DNA of 64,000 nt from Glandiceps talaboti (GCF_964340395.1 NC_135554.1:12988251-13052250), one strand, 5' to 3'; counted from the first letter of the stretch, positions 1 to 14,522 are shown. Notes: generated by a model not told the origin, from the letters alone. Program-made: numbers and translations.

Positions 1-2756
1 CAACATGTTATAATATAAAAGCATTGCAATAATGTACAGGTTTCAAAACGATGATTGTGTGATCAATGAAGCAATTTCCCCACTGTGTGGCTATAACACA
101 TAGATTGATGTTCCAATTTCCTCCGTCTAACTTGTTCGTTGTGAAGTATACATTGGCAAATATACAGTAAGCAAATGACTTCAACCATTCAATATATAAA
201 GTACGTTGCTGTCATTTCATGTCTGACCGTACGTCTTTGGAACCAAACTTTCTTTTTTTTTCATCGTTCAATAATTTCACAAAAGATGAATATCAATATT
301 ACGATTTTTTTATCTCTAAGTGTTTATTGTTAGTTAACAGTTAATAATCATTTCCCTGTCCACTGTTTTCTTAGCTTTTCATTATTGAATATAATTATAT
401 CCCATGTAACATTTATAGGCCAACTTTTTAAAACTATAGTATTTTTTTTAAGTAATCGAAGTACTATCGTCAAATTGATACGGTTTTCTATTACAGAAAT
501 TCCATGCCACTCACATCTATTCATTCATTTCAATATGAGATTGTTCTACGTGGCCAATACACTCAGTGACATAGATAAGATTGGCAGGCAGGGGATCTTG
601 AGAACCAAAGGCACCTCTTCGGTAAATGTACCCATATTGATAAACAAATCAACACAATTATAAGAAACAGATTACTCATTCGTAGAAAGTATGGAGAAAA
701 AATATTTATTTTTTATCAGTGATTACTTGCACTGGTGCGCACTCATACTAGTGGTATGTCACTGCAATACCGAAACATTATTGCATACCTGCATGCAAAT
801 AATATGCAAATGATGATCGTTCGCTATACATGAAATAGCGTGATCGCTCTGTATTCTTTGATGCTTTTTATTTAAATTTGCCGTTTCAGATAACCATATT
901 GTAATACTAACAGAAGCCCATGCAACGTGAGTTCCAATGTGGGGTACTCAGAGGTATTTGCAATCGTGCTTGCTACGATAAAAGTATGGGCGCAGAGAAC
1001 ACTGCACTGCAAACAATCATGCAAATACCCCAAGTGTGCCACACTTACACTCATGCGTCATGGGGTTCACTGACATTACCGCCAAAGGTCAGCCAGTTAA
1101 CTAGACGTGGGTATTTGAAGTGTACAAAACAATTGATCGTAATTATCTCGCAGTTTGCACACATCACCATCTGTACTAGCCTTTTTATAAATTTCCGTGG
1201 ATCGAGAAAATCTTGTCTGACCAACATGTGTACAGACAAATCCAATTAATATCTACTTTTTATTAAGGTTAATGTCCCAAAGTTTTTTTTTCAGAATGAA
1301 GACACATCTTCGTGAATTAGTGGAAGTGTCAATAATCAAAATGGTAACGCGCTATTTTGAATGGAACTTCAAAACACCAATCATCAAAATCTCCGTGCGA
1401 TACTCGACTCGTTCTTCATCAGTATTCTAATCACGGCAATTTATAAAGCATGTAGTGACCTGCATTGACAACTCATTGACCAGTATTCTAAATACATCAA
1501 CTCAATCAACGTCAAAAACAGACAAAAACCTACAAGATGTACTATATGAATGCGTTTTTGGGTCATGCTTGGAAAAGTGTGTCAGTACAAGAATACAAGT
1601 TCATCAGTTTTCACAGTATGCTAATCAATATGAAATCATGATTGACAGGTGAACTACAGCCTCGATATTTTCATTAGCTGTCATTTGAGACATGCTTCTC
1701 TTTGTTCTTTTTCAATGATTACTGTTTTGTAATATTTTGGGTTTTTCCCCCATCGAATGCATTATTTATTTCTACTTTTATTAGCACTTCTGTGAGAAGC
1801 ATTTATGCACATTTTCCTATGTTAAAATATTTTTTATAATACCCTAATAGCACACGTAATCGTCTGACGTCAGTCAAGATCCTTATATGAAACCAAAACT
1901 CGCCAATTATTTGATATCTCGTATGTAAAATATTGAAATTTGTCCTCACAAAAGACCACATCGCAATCTAACAAATTATTTTATCAAGTAATTAGCATTC
2001 ATATATGTTAATCACATTATCAGTCTTATTTCAGTATCAAGTTTAAAAACGATAAAGGCAGATTAAATCCCTTGAGACATTTCAGCACTGGTTTGCCTAC
2101 AGTATAAGAAGGATATTATTAATCTTGGATTTTATGAAATGTCATGTTAGAAAACTGATCTTTTTTTACATAACCCCATACAAACATCTATCAGAAAATA
2201 CTCCTTGTTAAATGTCAACTATTCATAAATATTTGAATGACTATTTTTCCTGAAGTTGGATTTATCTGTACAGTTCATGATTCTAGTATTTCAAGAGTTG
2301 GTTTGAATAATTAATTACGTCAAAATGCACGGGTTTGATAATATGGCGGTGACATTACATCATTCTTCAAAATCAGACACCAAGCAATACATTCGTCAAT
2401 TTATATGGCTCTTTTGTAGGCTACGAAAAAGTCCTACTTATTTCTTGTGTGAGAGAAGCCTATTTGGGTGAGCCGTTGTAGCAAAGTAACGTTAATACTG
2501 TACGACAGATAAAAACTGAAACCTGTAGTTCGAATGCTTTAGATAGGACCCACGTTCATGTCAATGGTTAGCTATTAGTAACTATATAGGCATTATGGTT
2601 TTGGGAGAAACATTTCTGATGCAGTATAACTGTATTGGATTCCCCTTGTCCTTGGTGTCGAAGTGTCTAATTTAAGTCAAACCGCAACGCTGGCAGTTAT
2701 ACGATTTATCATGTCGGTTAAGATGTCGTATCACTTATTAACACATCGAGATTTTT

Positions 2757-2784
2757 ACGACTACGACTACGACTACGACTACGT
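2757..2784. repeat. (CGACTA)n short tandem
   Basis: Four tandem copies of a hexanucleotide. Confidence 0.8.
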
Positions 2785-4026
2785 CTTGAAAGGAAATACA
2801 ATCCAAATATTAACAGTACAATGGCTCCAGTCCTGACTTGCTGCGTCAGCACCAACGTCACCACTGCATTATGACTTCGTCTACTTGCCCAAAGTAATGA
2901 CTGCTTTTAATGTACAACCACAGTTAGAGATTGGGTTATAAGAACATTTCGGAAATGAAAAAATCCGATAAATCTATCCAGGGCGAAAATCAAAACCAGT
3001 AATGACGTATGTTGTACAAGTATGTTCCCGTCCAACGAGCAAAGGTCGCATTGTTATTTAAACGTCCGTGAATTAATTGTTTGTCTTGTGGTGTAAAATA
3101 AGTCAAAACGCAGACGAAATTCTTCTCTGGTAGACATTTGTTGAAGACAAAAGTCCAAAATGACACATTATGTTGAGACATTGTTACAACTACCAGCACG
3201 TCAGACGCTTTTTAGGTGTACAACCAGGCTAGGTCGTATCCCAACAAGTAGTGTATATAGATGTGTGTGTTCAGACAGTGTTGAGAATCGTATTTTTGAA
3301 GTCGCTAAAAGGCTGCTTAAAGCTTTGACTTATTCCAATTGTCTGGGTTTATCAAACTACTGATCCCTGGAACATCAAGCACTCGTTGGTAAGTAGACAT
3401 TTTTTACAACCATAATCGAATTTGATCAGATCTTGAAATTGTGGTGAACATGTCAACAATGTATAAAGACGTCGGATAAGGTTGAAAACTGTTAGTGCCG
3501 ATTAATAAGCTAATATTGTCACTATAAGATAACATACGGTAATTATGATACCTTGTAGAATGTTAATTGTGCAATGTATACTGTATTATTTAACCACCAT
3601 GTGAGAAAAAATAAGTAAATATCTCAATTTATTCATTCAACTATCTTATTGGTGTATTTCATGCCTGTACTATTGTGCTGTTTCATTGTTGAAGTAGTCA
3701 CAGTGGATATTTTCTATGGTTTTAGGAAATGACTGAAACAACATGAAACATTGCCATCAAGTCAATTTACTCGACGTCTAATATCTAGTAATACAACTTA
3801 ATGTACTAAAAGTGAAATTATTTCCAAGTTGCTATTTATCGATTTGATGAGCGGAAAAAAAGCATGCCTAAAAACACTGCGCATGTACACAATTATAATT
3901 GCATAATTATTTTGTGTGTTGTACTAGTACACTTGTTAATGTAAATATTGTAAATTTCCCTTACTCTACAGTTTGTTAACGTCAGAAGAGCCTTTGGCTC
4001 AACAATTTATCGAGTTTAAATAAAGT

Positions 4027-4071
4027 CAAACAAACAAACAAACAAATAAACAAACAAACAAACAAACAAAC
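4027..4071. repeat. (CAAA)n tract
   Basis: Short tetranucleotide run with one AAAT-type interruption. Confidence 0.85.
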
Positions 4072-4855
4072 TATATAACAGGAGAACTTGAACGAAAACT
4101 TTTTTTTTTAATGTTTGAAGAATTTGGAATTTAAGAATTTCTAAGAAAGTAGTGTAAATCGTAATAGAGTCGTGTATCATAGTGGCATGTGATATATGAA
4201 TGTGATTTACATCTATAAAAGATAAGTATAGACCTATATCACAAAACCTATCGAGCATACATGGGGCAATGAAATTAAATGACTCGTCTGAAAAAACGAG
4301 AAAGAGTTACGGGAGTAGTCATTTTGATGTCCTAATAACATCCGTGTGGTGATTGTAGAAAGAACACTGCCAGATAGTGACGAGGTGCGATACCTTGCTT
4401 TTATTGCAATCAAGTTGTCAGATGAAAACACTCAAGGGATCCTTCATTACATTCCATACTGATGATATAGATGCACTTTAATATCCCATTGAGAATTCAT
4501 TTTTGTCTCCTTTCGCATTGTATTTATCTTAGTATGACCCTTGTAAAGTTAAGAAAAAGTACTACGTTTTTATGACACGCAGGTCACTAACTCAATTTAA
4601 AAGGCGTTGGTCCTTTGGGATTCAGTACTGCTAAATGCAAATACAAAATACCCGTAGATACAACATGTAATGAAATAATAGTTGATACAGTGTTTCATTT
4701 ACGAAAAAAGAATGGTTGCCAATTTTCATTTGTGATGAGTCTTTTTCACCCGTTTCGAACATTTTTTCTTCTCGGCTCCTGAACATTAGAAAGACAAAGA
4801 TCGGGACTGAAACACACACACCCCATGAGCAGTTTGTATTAATTCGAGAACATTG

Positions 4856-5063
<208 letters not shown>

Positions 5064-5277
5064 GGGTACATTTACATAATTAACCAATTGAATCTGACAA
5101 ATCATGTCCGCTGTTCTTTACATGTTGTCACGGTCGATTAATTGACACTGAGAATAATACCAACCATATCATATAGAGTGGTTTCTTTGAAAATGACACC
5201 AACAAACTTTTAATAGTACAGTCACTGTATTACTCAATATATATCAAGAAAAACAATGTTACAACAGAAAATACTAC

Positions 5278-5356
5278 CCATCCATCCATCCATCCATCCA
5301 TCTATACATACATACATACATACATACATACATACATACATTCATACATATATACA
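5278..5356. repeat. (CCAT)n-(ACAT)n microsatellite
   Basis: Compound tetranucleotide tract. Confidence 0.9.
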
Positions 5357-6866
5357 ACCATCCATTCATCAACTGTTACCCACCCAAAGCTGACAACAAT
5401 GTAATTGTTAGAGTTTGAGGTGTTTTAATACGTATTCTTGTGAAATCTGTTCATGTTATCATACCAGGAATACATTAACCCAACACTGTAACACAATTAA
5501 TATTACAACTCTGGTGATCAAGGCTTCGATTTACTAATAAGACAAAACTAAAACGTAGGTGATAGTGGCTCCACTGTTGTGTGAATCTACTTACTCTGTG
5601 ATCCAGACGGTATAGACATAGGAAATCCCAAAACAGTATACAGCAAGGTAATAGATCTAGCAATCAGTGAACCGCCCTACCGGGAATATATAAACCAGTG
5701 TTCATTCAATGGATGGTCATTTTGCGAAAAGGCTGTCTGTCATTGGGCTAGTAAACAAAACTGTCGAGTATTACAATATTTAAATTAAAATGCAACTGTG
5801 AAATAGATGTCATTCGGCATGGCTTATATTTCGCTGAAAGTTTGGTGTATGATATTCATTTACTGACTCATGTTTGGCTGATCAGCCCATTTGCACATGT
5901 TAAGCACACTGGCTATGCCTACCTTGGATAAAAACGTACATGTATAATGTAAGCTTACAACCTGTTCTGCAAAATATTTCAACATATATGCGTAGAATGC
6001 GCCTCGGCAATAAAGGAATTTTACTGTTACTTTGTTAAAATCCAATATGGCCGCCGCATACTGTGTTAACTCTATGGAAAAAACATAATATTGACGATTT
6101 CAAAGAAAACAAGAGGGTGAATCCCAAGCTTCTGTTATTATTTCAAAACGACCAGGAGCAAACTTTCGTATGAGATATGCATTGAAGAATTGTTCCCGGT
6201 GAGGTGCATTCTACCTCAACAAATTTAAACGTCATCGTTATACATGTATTTAGAAGTTGATAAGTTTAAATTTGTAGAATGCTTTTCTACCAGTACAATC
6301 AATTCTAAACAGGTATCATGAAAACATTGTGGATTAGCACAAGTAGCTTGCATTTGTTTTTAAAAGAATAATTTCGGTATAATAATAAGGTAAAATGCAA
6401 TGGCAGAGATATACATAAGAAAATGAAATTCTAAGAGTGACAACATTTAATAACTTCAATAAAAAATAAAATAAAACAATTGATTACTGATAGAAGCATA
6501 CTTGACAGCTTGGCTAAACACCTGCCAACTTAAACAATTAAGTAACAGGTACTTCTCTATGTTCAGATGTTAGTCACGAAACTTTACTTGTAGTATCAAC
6601 CAAAAAAAAAGTGCATACTCCTTTATGTACATTCATCCTGATTACCCAGCTACAGGGAAAAGTGGCTTGACAGTGCAACCCCTTTAAGCGAGTGCTATTA
6701 TAAGTGATACAAGGAGATACCAGATGCACGGTGAATGAAAAGACATATAGTAGACACATTTGCATCCGGTACTTCACCGGTATAATGATTGTACGTTTAT
6801 GCACAATCCCCAAACTGTCCATCGCGGTTCAAATTCTCTATCTGTGTGCCTAGCCATGTTCCTCCG
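5357..6866. other. unassigned non-coding DNA
   Basis: No recognisable coding segment or repeat family member. Confidence 0.5.
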
Positions 6867-6946
<80 letters not shown>

Positions 6947-6992
6947 AGTCAGTCAGTCAGTTAGCCAGCGAGCCAGCCAGCTTGCCTATCTA

Positions 6993-7037
<45 letters not shown>

Positions 7038-7107
7038 ATGTATGTCTGTATGTATGTATGTATGTATGTATGTATGTATGTATGTATGTATGTATGTATG
7101 TATGTAC

Positions 7108-7148
<41 letters not shown>

Positions 7149-7161
7149 CCTGTCTGTCTGT
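6867..7161. repeat. (TGTC)n-(TGTA)n compound microsatellite
   Basis: TGTC run, a diverged CAGT/CAGC stretch, TGTC again, TGTA, and TGTC again. It ends about 75 bp before the terminal-inverted-repeat element. Confidence 0.95.
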
Positions 7162-7238
7162 TACACTTTACAAACTGATATGATTTCGGAAAGATATTTC
7201 CAGAATATATCAACTGAGTTTCACTTACATATGGCTTA

Positions 7239-9738
7239 GGGAGCGATCAGTTTTTACGGCCGGGGGTGGGCCGGTGACTTTTTGTTCATGTTGTACTTCA
7301 AAATAATGACACCCCCTTGCAATTCATCCACAAAACAATCCAACCCCCTTCTGACAAATAAAAAACACAATGAACCCCCCCCCATCTGTTGACAAGAAAC
7401 ACTCTTTTTGTTCTGTAAAAGACACTCTATTCTCAAAGCATAATACCGCACACTGCATAGTTAATTTTACATGTTACATTTTCAGTAATTTTAAGTGTAT
7501 CTGGTAAAATTGCTAACCAAAATCCATTGTTTCACATATATAAAGCTCTTTAGATAGGAACCTTATGGGAAGTATGATTGTCTGTTCACAGACATACAAA
7601 ATATTCATGTTTTAGTAACCTAAAGTTCTAGGATATCTCTTTTATTGAGTGAACTATTAATATTGATTAATTCAGCTAATTATCAAGTACAATATTATAA
7701 ATGGAGATAGCATACTTGTAAACCCATGTCAATAACTGTCACACATAATGATGTACTTACATCATATAATGAATTGTTTATATCATATAAAGATGTGTTC
7801 ACATCATATAGTCAACTTATTGTTTTCTTTAGACTTAACACAACTGCGACTTTCCATACATGTACACGTTTGCATTCCTCAAGGCACTTGTTTGTCCTGT
7901 TCATAATTGGCACTGACTCAAAGCTCCACCCGACCCCCATTCATTGACCAAAATTTTAATCAAAATATTTTTGAAAGGTTTTGAATAATGAAATGTGATA
8001 AATGTCATTGGTTTCAAAATAGAAGTTAAAAAATGTCATAAAAGTGTTTTCTGTACTACAACAGTTTCTAAACTAGATTACTTATTCAATTCACTTACTA
8101 TTGGCTATGTTGTCCAGTATATTGCTGGCAATATGATAGCCTTAACAATAAATACATTCTAATACCAAGGAAATGTAATATTATGATCTGCTGACAAAAT
8201 TGTACTTGCAGTATACAGTCACTCAATGTCGATACTAGATATTCCAGGGGAGATGTAAAATCTAATTTTCCTCATAACTTTGCACCGTGTCAGTACTATA
8301 GAAGTCCTGGCTACTACAATGTAGATCATCATCAAACAAATCTGTGTTTATAACTTTGTTTATCAGTCATTCACATAATATATATTCTCCGAGAATCCGA
8401 TTAATATTGTGTTCACCTTGGAATATATTTTTTGGATTACATTTCTTCCTCAGAACCCCTTCCCCATCCCCTTCTAACTAAATTGGTAAAATTGTTACAC
8501 ACAGCACAATCAATTTCAAATCAGTATGTAGTATTAAGTAGTGCTATGATTACAAAGCCAGTATGTAGCGAGGAAAAATAACTCTTTTATTGGCACAATA
8601 AATGTATTTTAGTGCCATGCATGGCAATTTTTTTTCTCCAATTTTTCAATCTGACATTTTTAGAATTGTTTGTATTGCCGTACAAAATAGATTTCATTAT
8701 AAAAGACCTCCTCTCACCCCACCCCACACTAAAAGAATTTAGTTTTTACCCTACATTGAACTATTAATCTCAACCATAAATCAATTTGGGACTTCTAATG
8801 GAGATGATTGTAGTTGCCATACATTAGATGTACAAAAATATATAGGAACTAAACTAACTATATACATGGACATTGAATATTCAATATCTAGACACAGGCT
8901 GGGTCAGGCACTTTCAGCCACAGTGTTTGCCACATATTATTTCAAAGTGTCCTAAATTGGTTATATTTGTGCACAATTCCACATGTTCAGGTCAATGAAG
9001 GAACAGATTTTAGAGCCAGTAAATCTTAAGGTATTTCATTTCTTATGTGTTACATGTACAGCTACACAAGCAAGTTTTTCTACCACAAGATTACACAATG
9101 CAACTCATGGCATGCAATAGCAAGAAGTCATTTCTAACAAATAACTGTTGCTTAAAGGTGGCCATGGTGCAGTGCTGTGACGCCATACCATATGTATTGG
9201 ATATATCAAGAGACAGAGTTTATGTTATATTTGAATGTATATTTATAGCTATTTGTTTGTGGTTTATTTTATGCACATACATTTTTTTGGTTTAATAGCT
9301 CGCACAGCACCCGCAAGTGGCACCATGACTAGTACCATGACTAGTACCGGCTCAATGACTAGTACACATGCGTGTCCTATATACTATGCGATGTTTTTTG
9401 GTGGTTTTACCCAAGGATGCATTGCGGTACAATGACTACGTATGCGCGTTCTATGTACAAAGTGCAAACTCCATGCCGAGAGCGCTATCTATGATATCAT
9501 CGTGAGGCAGCCGCTCACAACTGAATCTACCGAGCTGTGCAAGCTTAGGGGCTTTGGCCTAGTTATATGAATGTATGAACATTCAAGTACAGGAACGTGG
9601 CTCATGATTTTGTTTAGTTGAAAACAAGGTGACCCCCCCCCCTTTATTCACTTCGTAAAAATGAGTCCCAAATTAAGGTGACCCCCTCTGATTTGCCGCC
9701 CCCCCCCCCCCCCCCGGTCGTAAAAACTCATCGCTCAC
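7239..9738. mobile_element. 2.5-kb terminal-inverted-repeat DNA element flanked by TTA
   Basis: The left end reads GGGAGCGATCAGTTTTTACG and the right end is its inverted partner GTGAGCGATGAGTTTTTACG, each leading into a G-rich (or C-rich) run. TTA occurs immediately outside both ends (7236-7238 and 9739-9741), like a 3-bp target-site duplication, the size used by PIF/Harbinger elements. The interior is AT-rich with no transposase-like frame, so the element is non-autonomous. A short GACTAGTACC tandem lies at about 9321-9365. Confidence 0.65.
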
Positions 9739-9741
9739 TTA

Positions 9742-12192
9742 CCGAATAGGTATGTCTTGTCGTTATTGAAACTGTAATGCATGTTTTCATCTGTAGTGAA
9801 ATGAATTGTTCAATTCGTCTGTGTACGATCAATGTGTTATCCCCATCTATTAATTAGGTGTTCGGGAACTCTCCGGATGTAGCTCAAGAACTCCTTCTCT
9901 ATTCGAAATGTCTGTCTATTGTATTAACGCAACACAGTATGGATGGTGTGATGTTATGATCTTGGTTATGAAAAGTAAGAAAATAATGAGTTATTTTATT
10001 GTCATATTTTGATATCACCCTTTTTCGCGAAACAATATTCCTTGAATTAACCGTGGTTGTTTTTAAAATATACCTCCAATAAAAATCGCACATAGATTTT
10101 ATTGATGTATAACACACATAAACCCGCGACATTTCTGCCTCTACCGCTCGAGGCAGATTCATGTGTGTAATTTGCTGGGGAAACCACTAATAATTCAACA
10201 GCCTTCGCATACGCTAGGCAAGCCATTAAGAAAGATTTGCAGATCATGACCTCTAAGTGATTGAGGTTTAGGGTCAGATATACTACACCCATAAATGTCA
10301 CAAAGTTTCATATTTGAAAACATTTAAGTTAACATAATGACATAAGCAGGAGACAATGCAACGCCAAAAAAGTACTGTGTATTGACAGTAACAGTTTAGT
10401 ATAATTGATTACTTTGAATTATAATTAAAGGATAATGTTGCTCTATGGTGTCCAAGTTTTTGTATATTTTGTTGTCAGTTGACCTGAACAGGAGAACATC
10501 TTATGACCTGTAATAGTATGTTGCAACAATTGATGATTTGGCTCGACAACAATCATGTTAACATTGACTACATTTCATCGTCTGGCTGGACAAAAATGTT
10601 ACCAGCATTACTAAAATTCTTTTGTTTCAGCTGCCTGTGAACGATACATTACCTTACAAATGAAATGTAGAGAATGCACTTGAATATTTGTCGAATCAGA
10701 CGATAAATGTAACAAATTCTTAGCTTTAAGATTTCAATAGAGTCAGATGACTTGGATGTTTTGTTTCCAGCCGCTCTTGTAACTGGTTCTTATTGCTATT
10801 GTCTCGTATCCCATGGTAATTTCACTTTCAGTTGTTTTGGTGGACATAAGCACTGACTCGGATATAAATTGCCAATAGTATACTATCTTTTAACTACCGG
10901 AGAATTCGTCTTAGCTTATAAATGCAATCAAACCACGCATCAAGCTTAATCAATGAGGCTGGGCACAAGGTTTCAAGTTGAGATATACGCAATAAAAATA
11001 CACGTAACACAGAAACATCCCTTACCGTGTGTGCTCTCTGTTTTGTAAGTTTGTACGTTTTTGTTATCATTAATAAAATACAGAGCAGATACTTTGTAAG
11101 ATATGATTGTTTGTTATTTGTATTGTGTCTTATCTCAACATGAAACATTGCGATCAGTTTTACTGATCTTGATACATCATTTAATAGCATTTGCAAGCTA
11201 AGGCAAATTCCATGTGTATTTAATACAATCGTAATTGCTGTAAAGTGGTATTTAATATAACTAGAACAACCAATGCAGTTAACCAAACATACCGCTTGAA
11301 TCATGTTTGACGTTACACACACTTGCAAAATGAGAATTAATAGCATGCAAAGCTTGTTTAAATTTGTGACTTGATAGTAAACACTTTTATTTTGTTTGAC
11401 CAAAATTTTTCGGACTAAATCGATTCTTCATTGATTCGGTACTCTCAGGGAGAATAAAGAATTACAATGGCTTAAGATCGAGAACAATCAATGTCAGGAA
11501 TTAAGAGGTTTTATCTTGAGTTTTTAAGGCCTTGCTGCGTGTGTCTTTAACTGTTATTATTAAATGCTGTATGAAAGGAAAATATTGATACAATACTTTT
11601 AATAATTCCAGTATGGAACGCTTTAAATTAAAGTTCACTGTACTGTACCTTCGAAGCTACTACATACTGTCAGTTAATCTTTTATCTTCAATATTGTTTA
11701 CGGTGAGTAAATTCAATATTGCTGTTCGTCATAATATTAAACATCAGTTATATTAAGCGCTCCACCAAAAGACGTTGTATTGAAGCTATCATACTGCAAG
11801 GAGTAAACGTACGTTGCATCTGCTACGCCATTTGCGTCAGATGAATATCAATAAACACGTGATCATTTTAGTGAACATTTTAAAGTAGCGATAAGGTGAA
11901 ATAATCAGCTAAGTAAAATGTTCCGAGTAGGATATTAATACTAGCTAAGGTCAGGACCAGATTATACTTCTAGTGCCATTACATTTTTCCTACTCATGGT
12001 AATTATTGGAATGCAACATACTGAGCTATAGCTATCATGTGAATATGGAAAGGAGTCTTTACACTTGTTAGGATGCGATGAACCATACCGCAAATATGAA
12101 TGTGAAAATCAGTAGGTTTAGTTCAAACAGATGTAGCTATATCATCACCATAAATTCTAAGGGAGATGTCAAGGTAATTGATAGTTACATAA
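9742..12192. other. unassigned non-coding DNA
   Basis: A 169-codon minus-strand frame at 10894-11403 is present but lacks any motif and has the amino-acid make-up of translated AT-rich DNA, so it is not called. Confidence 0.45.
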
Positions 12193-12455
12193 ATACATAC
12201 ATACATACATACATACATACATACATACATACATACATACATACATACATACATGGCATGCATACATGGCATGCATCCATCCATCCAATCCACCATCCAT
12301 ACATGCATACATACATACATACATACATACATACATACATACGTACATACATACATACATACATACATACACACATACGTGCGTACGTAACGTACGTACA
12401 TACATACATACATACATACACATACAGACAGGCAGACAGACTCACAGACACACAC
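12193..12455. repeat. (CATA)n compound microsatellite
   Basis: CATA runs with CATG/CATC interruptions and a CGTA patch near 12377, ending in CAGACAGG-like sequence. Thr/Tyr/Ile/His frames over it are artefacts. Confidence 0.95.
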
Positions 12456-14322
12456 ACTTCACTTATACGGAGGGTAAAAACTTAGTCAAATCCAATATTC
12501 ACGATTAAGTTAACTTTCCTGAAGAGCTGATATTTCGGGAATATATCCTCCTTCGTACAGAGTTGTTTAATTTATATCCATTGCACTTTTTGGTATCGGT
12601 GTGGGAGAGAATGTAGACGCTTTTTACTAGATACTTTCCCATACTAATATATTTTATTCCGTTATCGTCGTTTTTTTGTCAATAACTCATTTCAATCATG
12701 GACATTCAAGTTAACGTCATTTTTTTTTCAATAACTCATCATTTCAATCATAGACATTATAGTATACAATGTGTATAATTGAAGGCTAAATGACATTGCA
12801 AAAAATCATTTCTATTTTCACGAAAAGAGTTCCCCATATTGTGATATATGGTGGGTTTACGAGATACGAACCAGATTTGCAAAATACATTGCTATATTCA
12901 TGAGAGGAGTCTACATTGAAAGGGTCTATATCTATCTCGTTTACAACGCTTGCAAATTAAAGTTGACGATGTATATACGATGAATTGAAATCCCAGCCAC
13001 TTGAAAAGAGAACGATCAAACGTTAATTGGGATTCACGAGAGAGGTGTATACATACATATAGCATGCTCAAGTAATTGCGTTGCATTACAAAGACGTGAT
13101 ACATCATGGTTGCACTGACAGGCGAGTGACAGTAAGAATTTAAAGAAAACATTTTAAACCAGTAACTAACTTCGGGGATTGCTTTTGTAAACACGCAAAC
13201 AGGGTTTCTCAATGTTAAAGCTTGACTTATTAGAGTGGCTCATAGCATGCAATCAAATACCCCAAAGGGGACTGTACAAACGAGAATTTTGAGAAAAAAA
13301 ATCATACCAAAGAGTTGAGAAGTTTAAAAGCCTTACAGCTTCCATGCATATCCAGTACAATGATGTGGTACCCAACCCTCACAAGTTTTACATCTCTGAT
13401 AATCAGCTTCTTTAGGATCATTTTCTTCGAAGCAGGTATGACTATCTCAGCAATCAGGAGCTATTTACATTTCAATTCATGCAAGCCATTTGCTATTTCG
13501 TTGCATCTCAAAATTGGTCTACGTCATTAGCTTTCTACATCAACTGTACACTACAATTATCTCTGACTAGGAATCATCCGTTTCATTCATGACTCGATCC
13601 TTCGCAAATGCTCAATTTCTCTCAGTCAGTAGATATCAGATATAAATTGGTCCACTGTCAATTATTTGAAACAATTGTAGCAGTTGCATTATGATCACAC
13701 TCGCCTATTAAATGACGTGACTACCGCACCAATCAATCAACCTAAAAATACATCAATATACAAAAATAATGACTAAACTGAACTTTGCATTCTTTTTTAA
13801 ATGTACCCCAAAAGCCCATTAGTGTACAAATAATTGCCATTAGATAATGGTTGCTTAGAAGACAGCCTGCGTTGAAGGAAAGGTGCACTGCCGATGTTTT
13901 GGTCTCCTAAGACAAATTAATTGCTTCATTTATCAATATAAAGTGACTTTTACATATTTCCGTAGATTAATAATGCAAATGGTTGGCATATATTGTCATA
14001 ATCGAATATAAGGAACAGCGAATGTTTACATCTATGTATGCTCAAAATAAAGGGGAACACACAAAAGCTAAATATCCATTACAGTAATACTGGTGTTCCA
14101 CCCAAGACAGGATAGCTCATCAAACTAGTGCATCTAGCTATCACTTAGAAATGTGTTCCATTTACAAATGATTTTACAAACCGACCATCATTCAATAATT
14201 TACAAGGATTTGCAACACACTTTAACTGCCGAATCCCCTAACATCGTAAAGACCATATCTTTTAGCTTAACGTATACGCATATCTTGATGTATGTATATG
14301 TATGTACATATTATGTATGTAG
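12456..14322. other. unassigned non-coding DNA
   Basis: Nothing recognised except the zinc-finger-like relic at 13333-13446. Confidence 0.45.
13333..13446 (-). pseudogene. zinc-finger tail relic, possibly of a DDE transposase
   Basis: On the minus strand a short frame reads CFEENDPKEADYQRCKTCEG, then WVPHHCTGYAWKL and a stop. The spacing Cys-X2-Cys, Trp, His-His-X0-Cys resembles the PHD-like Cys/His tail found at the C-terminus of some DDE transposases and related host proteins. A stop lies just upstream, so at most this is a last exon or a fragment. No other domain is seen nearby. Confidence 0.3.
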
Positions 14323-14463
14323 TTTTGATAGTTCTGGAACTCTTTCTTGGTTGTAACTCGGAGTTTCACGCATAGTGCGATCATCAGACAACAGAGTTTC
14401 ACGCATAGTGCGATCATCAAACTCCGAGTTACATCCAAGAAAGAGTTCCAGAACTATCAAAAC
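14323..14463. repeat. inverted repeat cassette enclosing a tandem hammerhead-like motif
   Basis: Arms of about 42 bp (TTTTGATAGTTCTGGAACTC and onward) are inverted with one or two mismatches. Between them lies a 33-bp direct repeat (GAGTTTCACGCATAGTGCGA and onward) present twice. It is followed by about 60 bp of unique sequence and then a (TATG)n tract. Arrangement and ribozyme content resemble the terminal repeat of a Penelope-like element or a small ribozyme-bearing retroelement; no reverse transcriptase is seen nearby. Confidence 0.7.
14350..14392 (-). ncRNA. hammerhead ribozyme, compact type
   Basis: On the minus strand: stem I GUUGU, core CUGAUGA, stem II CGCA/UGCG around CUA (closed by a U-U at the core side), GAAA, stem III ACUC/GAGU with a one-base loop, then U17 and the stem I partner ACAAC. 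All catalytic core bases are present. The second copy of the motif (about 14393-14430) lacks a stem I/III partner and is incomplete. The U-U at the base of stem II may weaken activity. Confidence 0.65.
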
Positions 14464-14522
14464 TATTGCGCTCTGCCACTGCGGTATAGAGCACTGTCTT
14501 AGCCGATTGATACTCACCGAGT

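Noticed and set aside
6760-7239. Cys/Leu/Ser/Val-rich and Met/Tyr/Val/Cys-rich frames
   Set aside because: They are translations of TGTC and TATG tetranucleotides, open in several frames on both strands.
10894-11403. 169-codon minus-strand open frame
   Set aside because: No recognisable motif, no supporting splice sites or neighbours, and a composition typical of AT-rich non-coding DNA.
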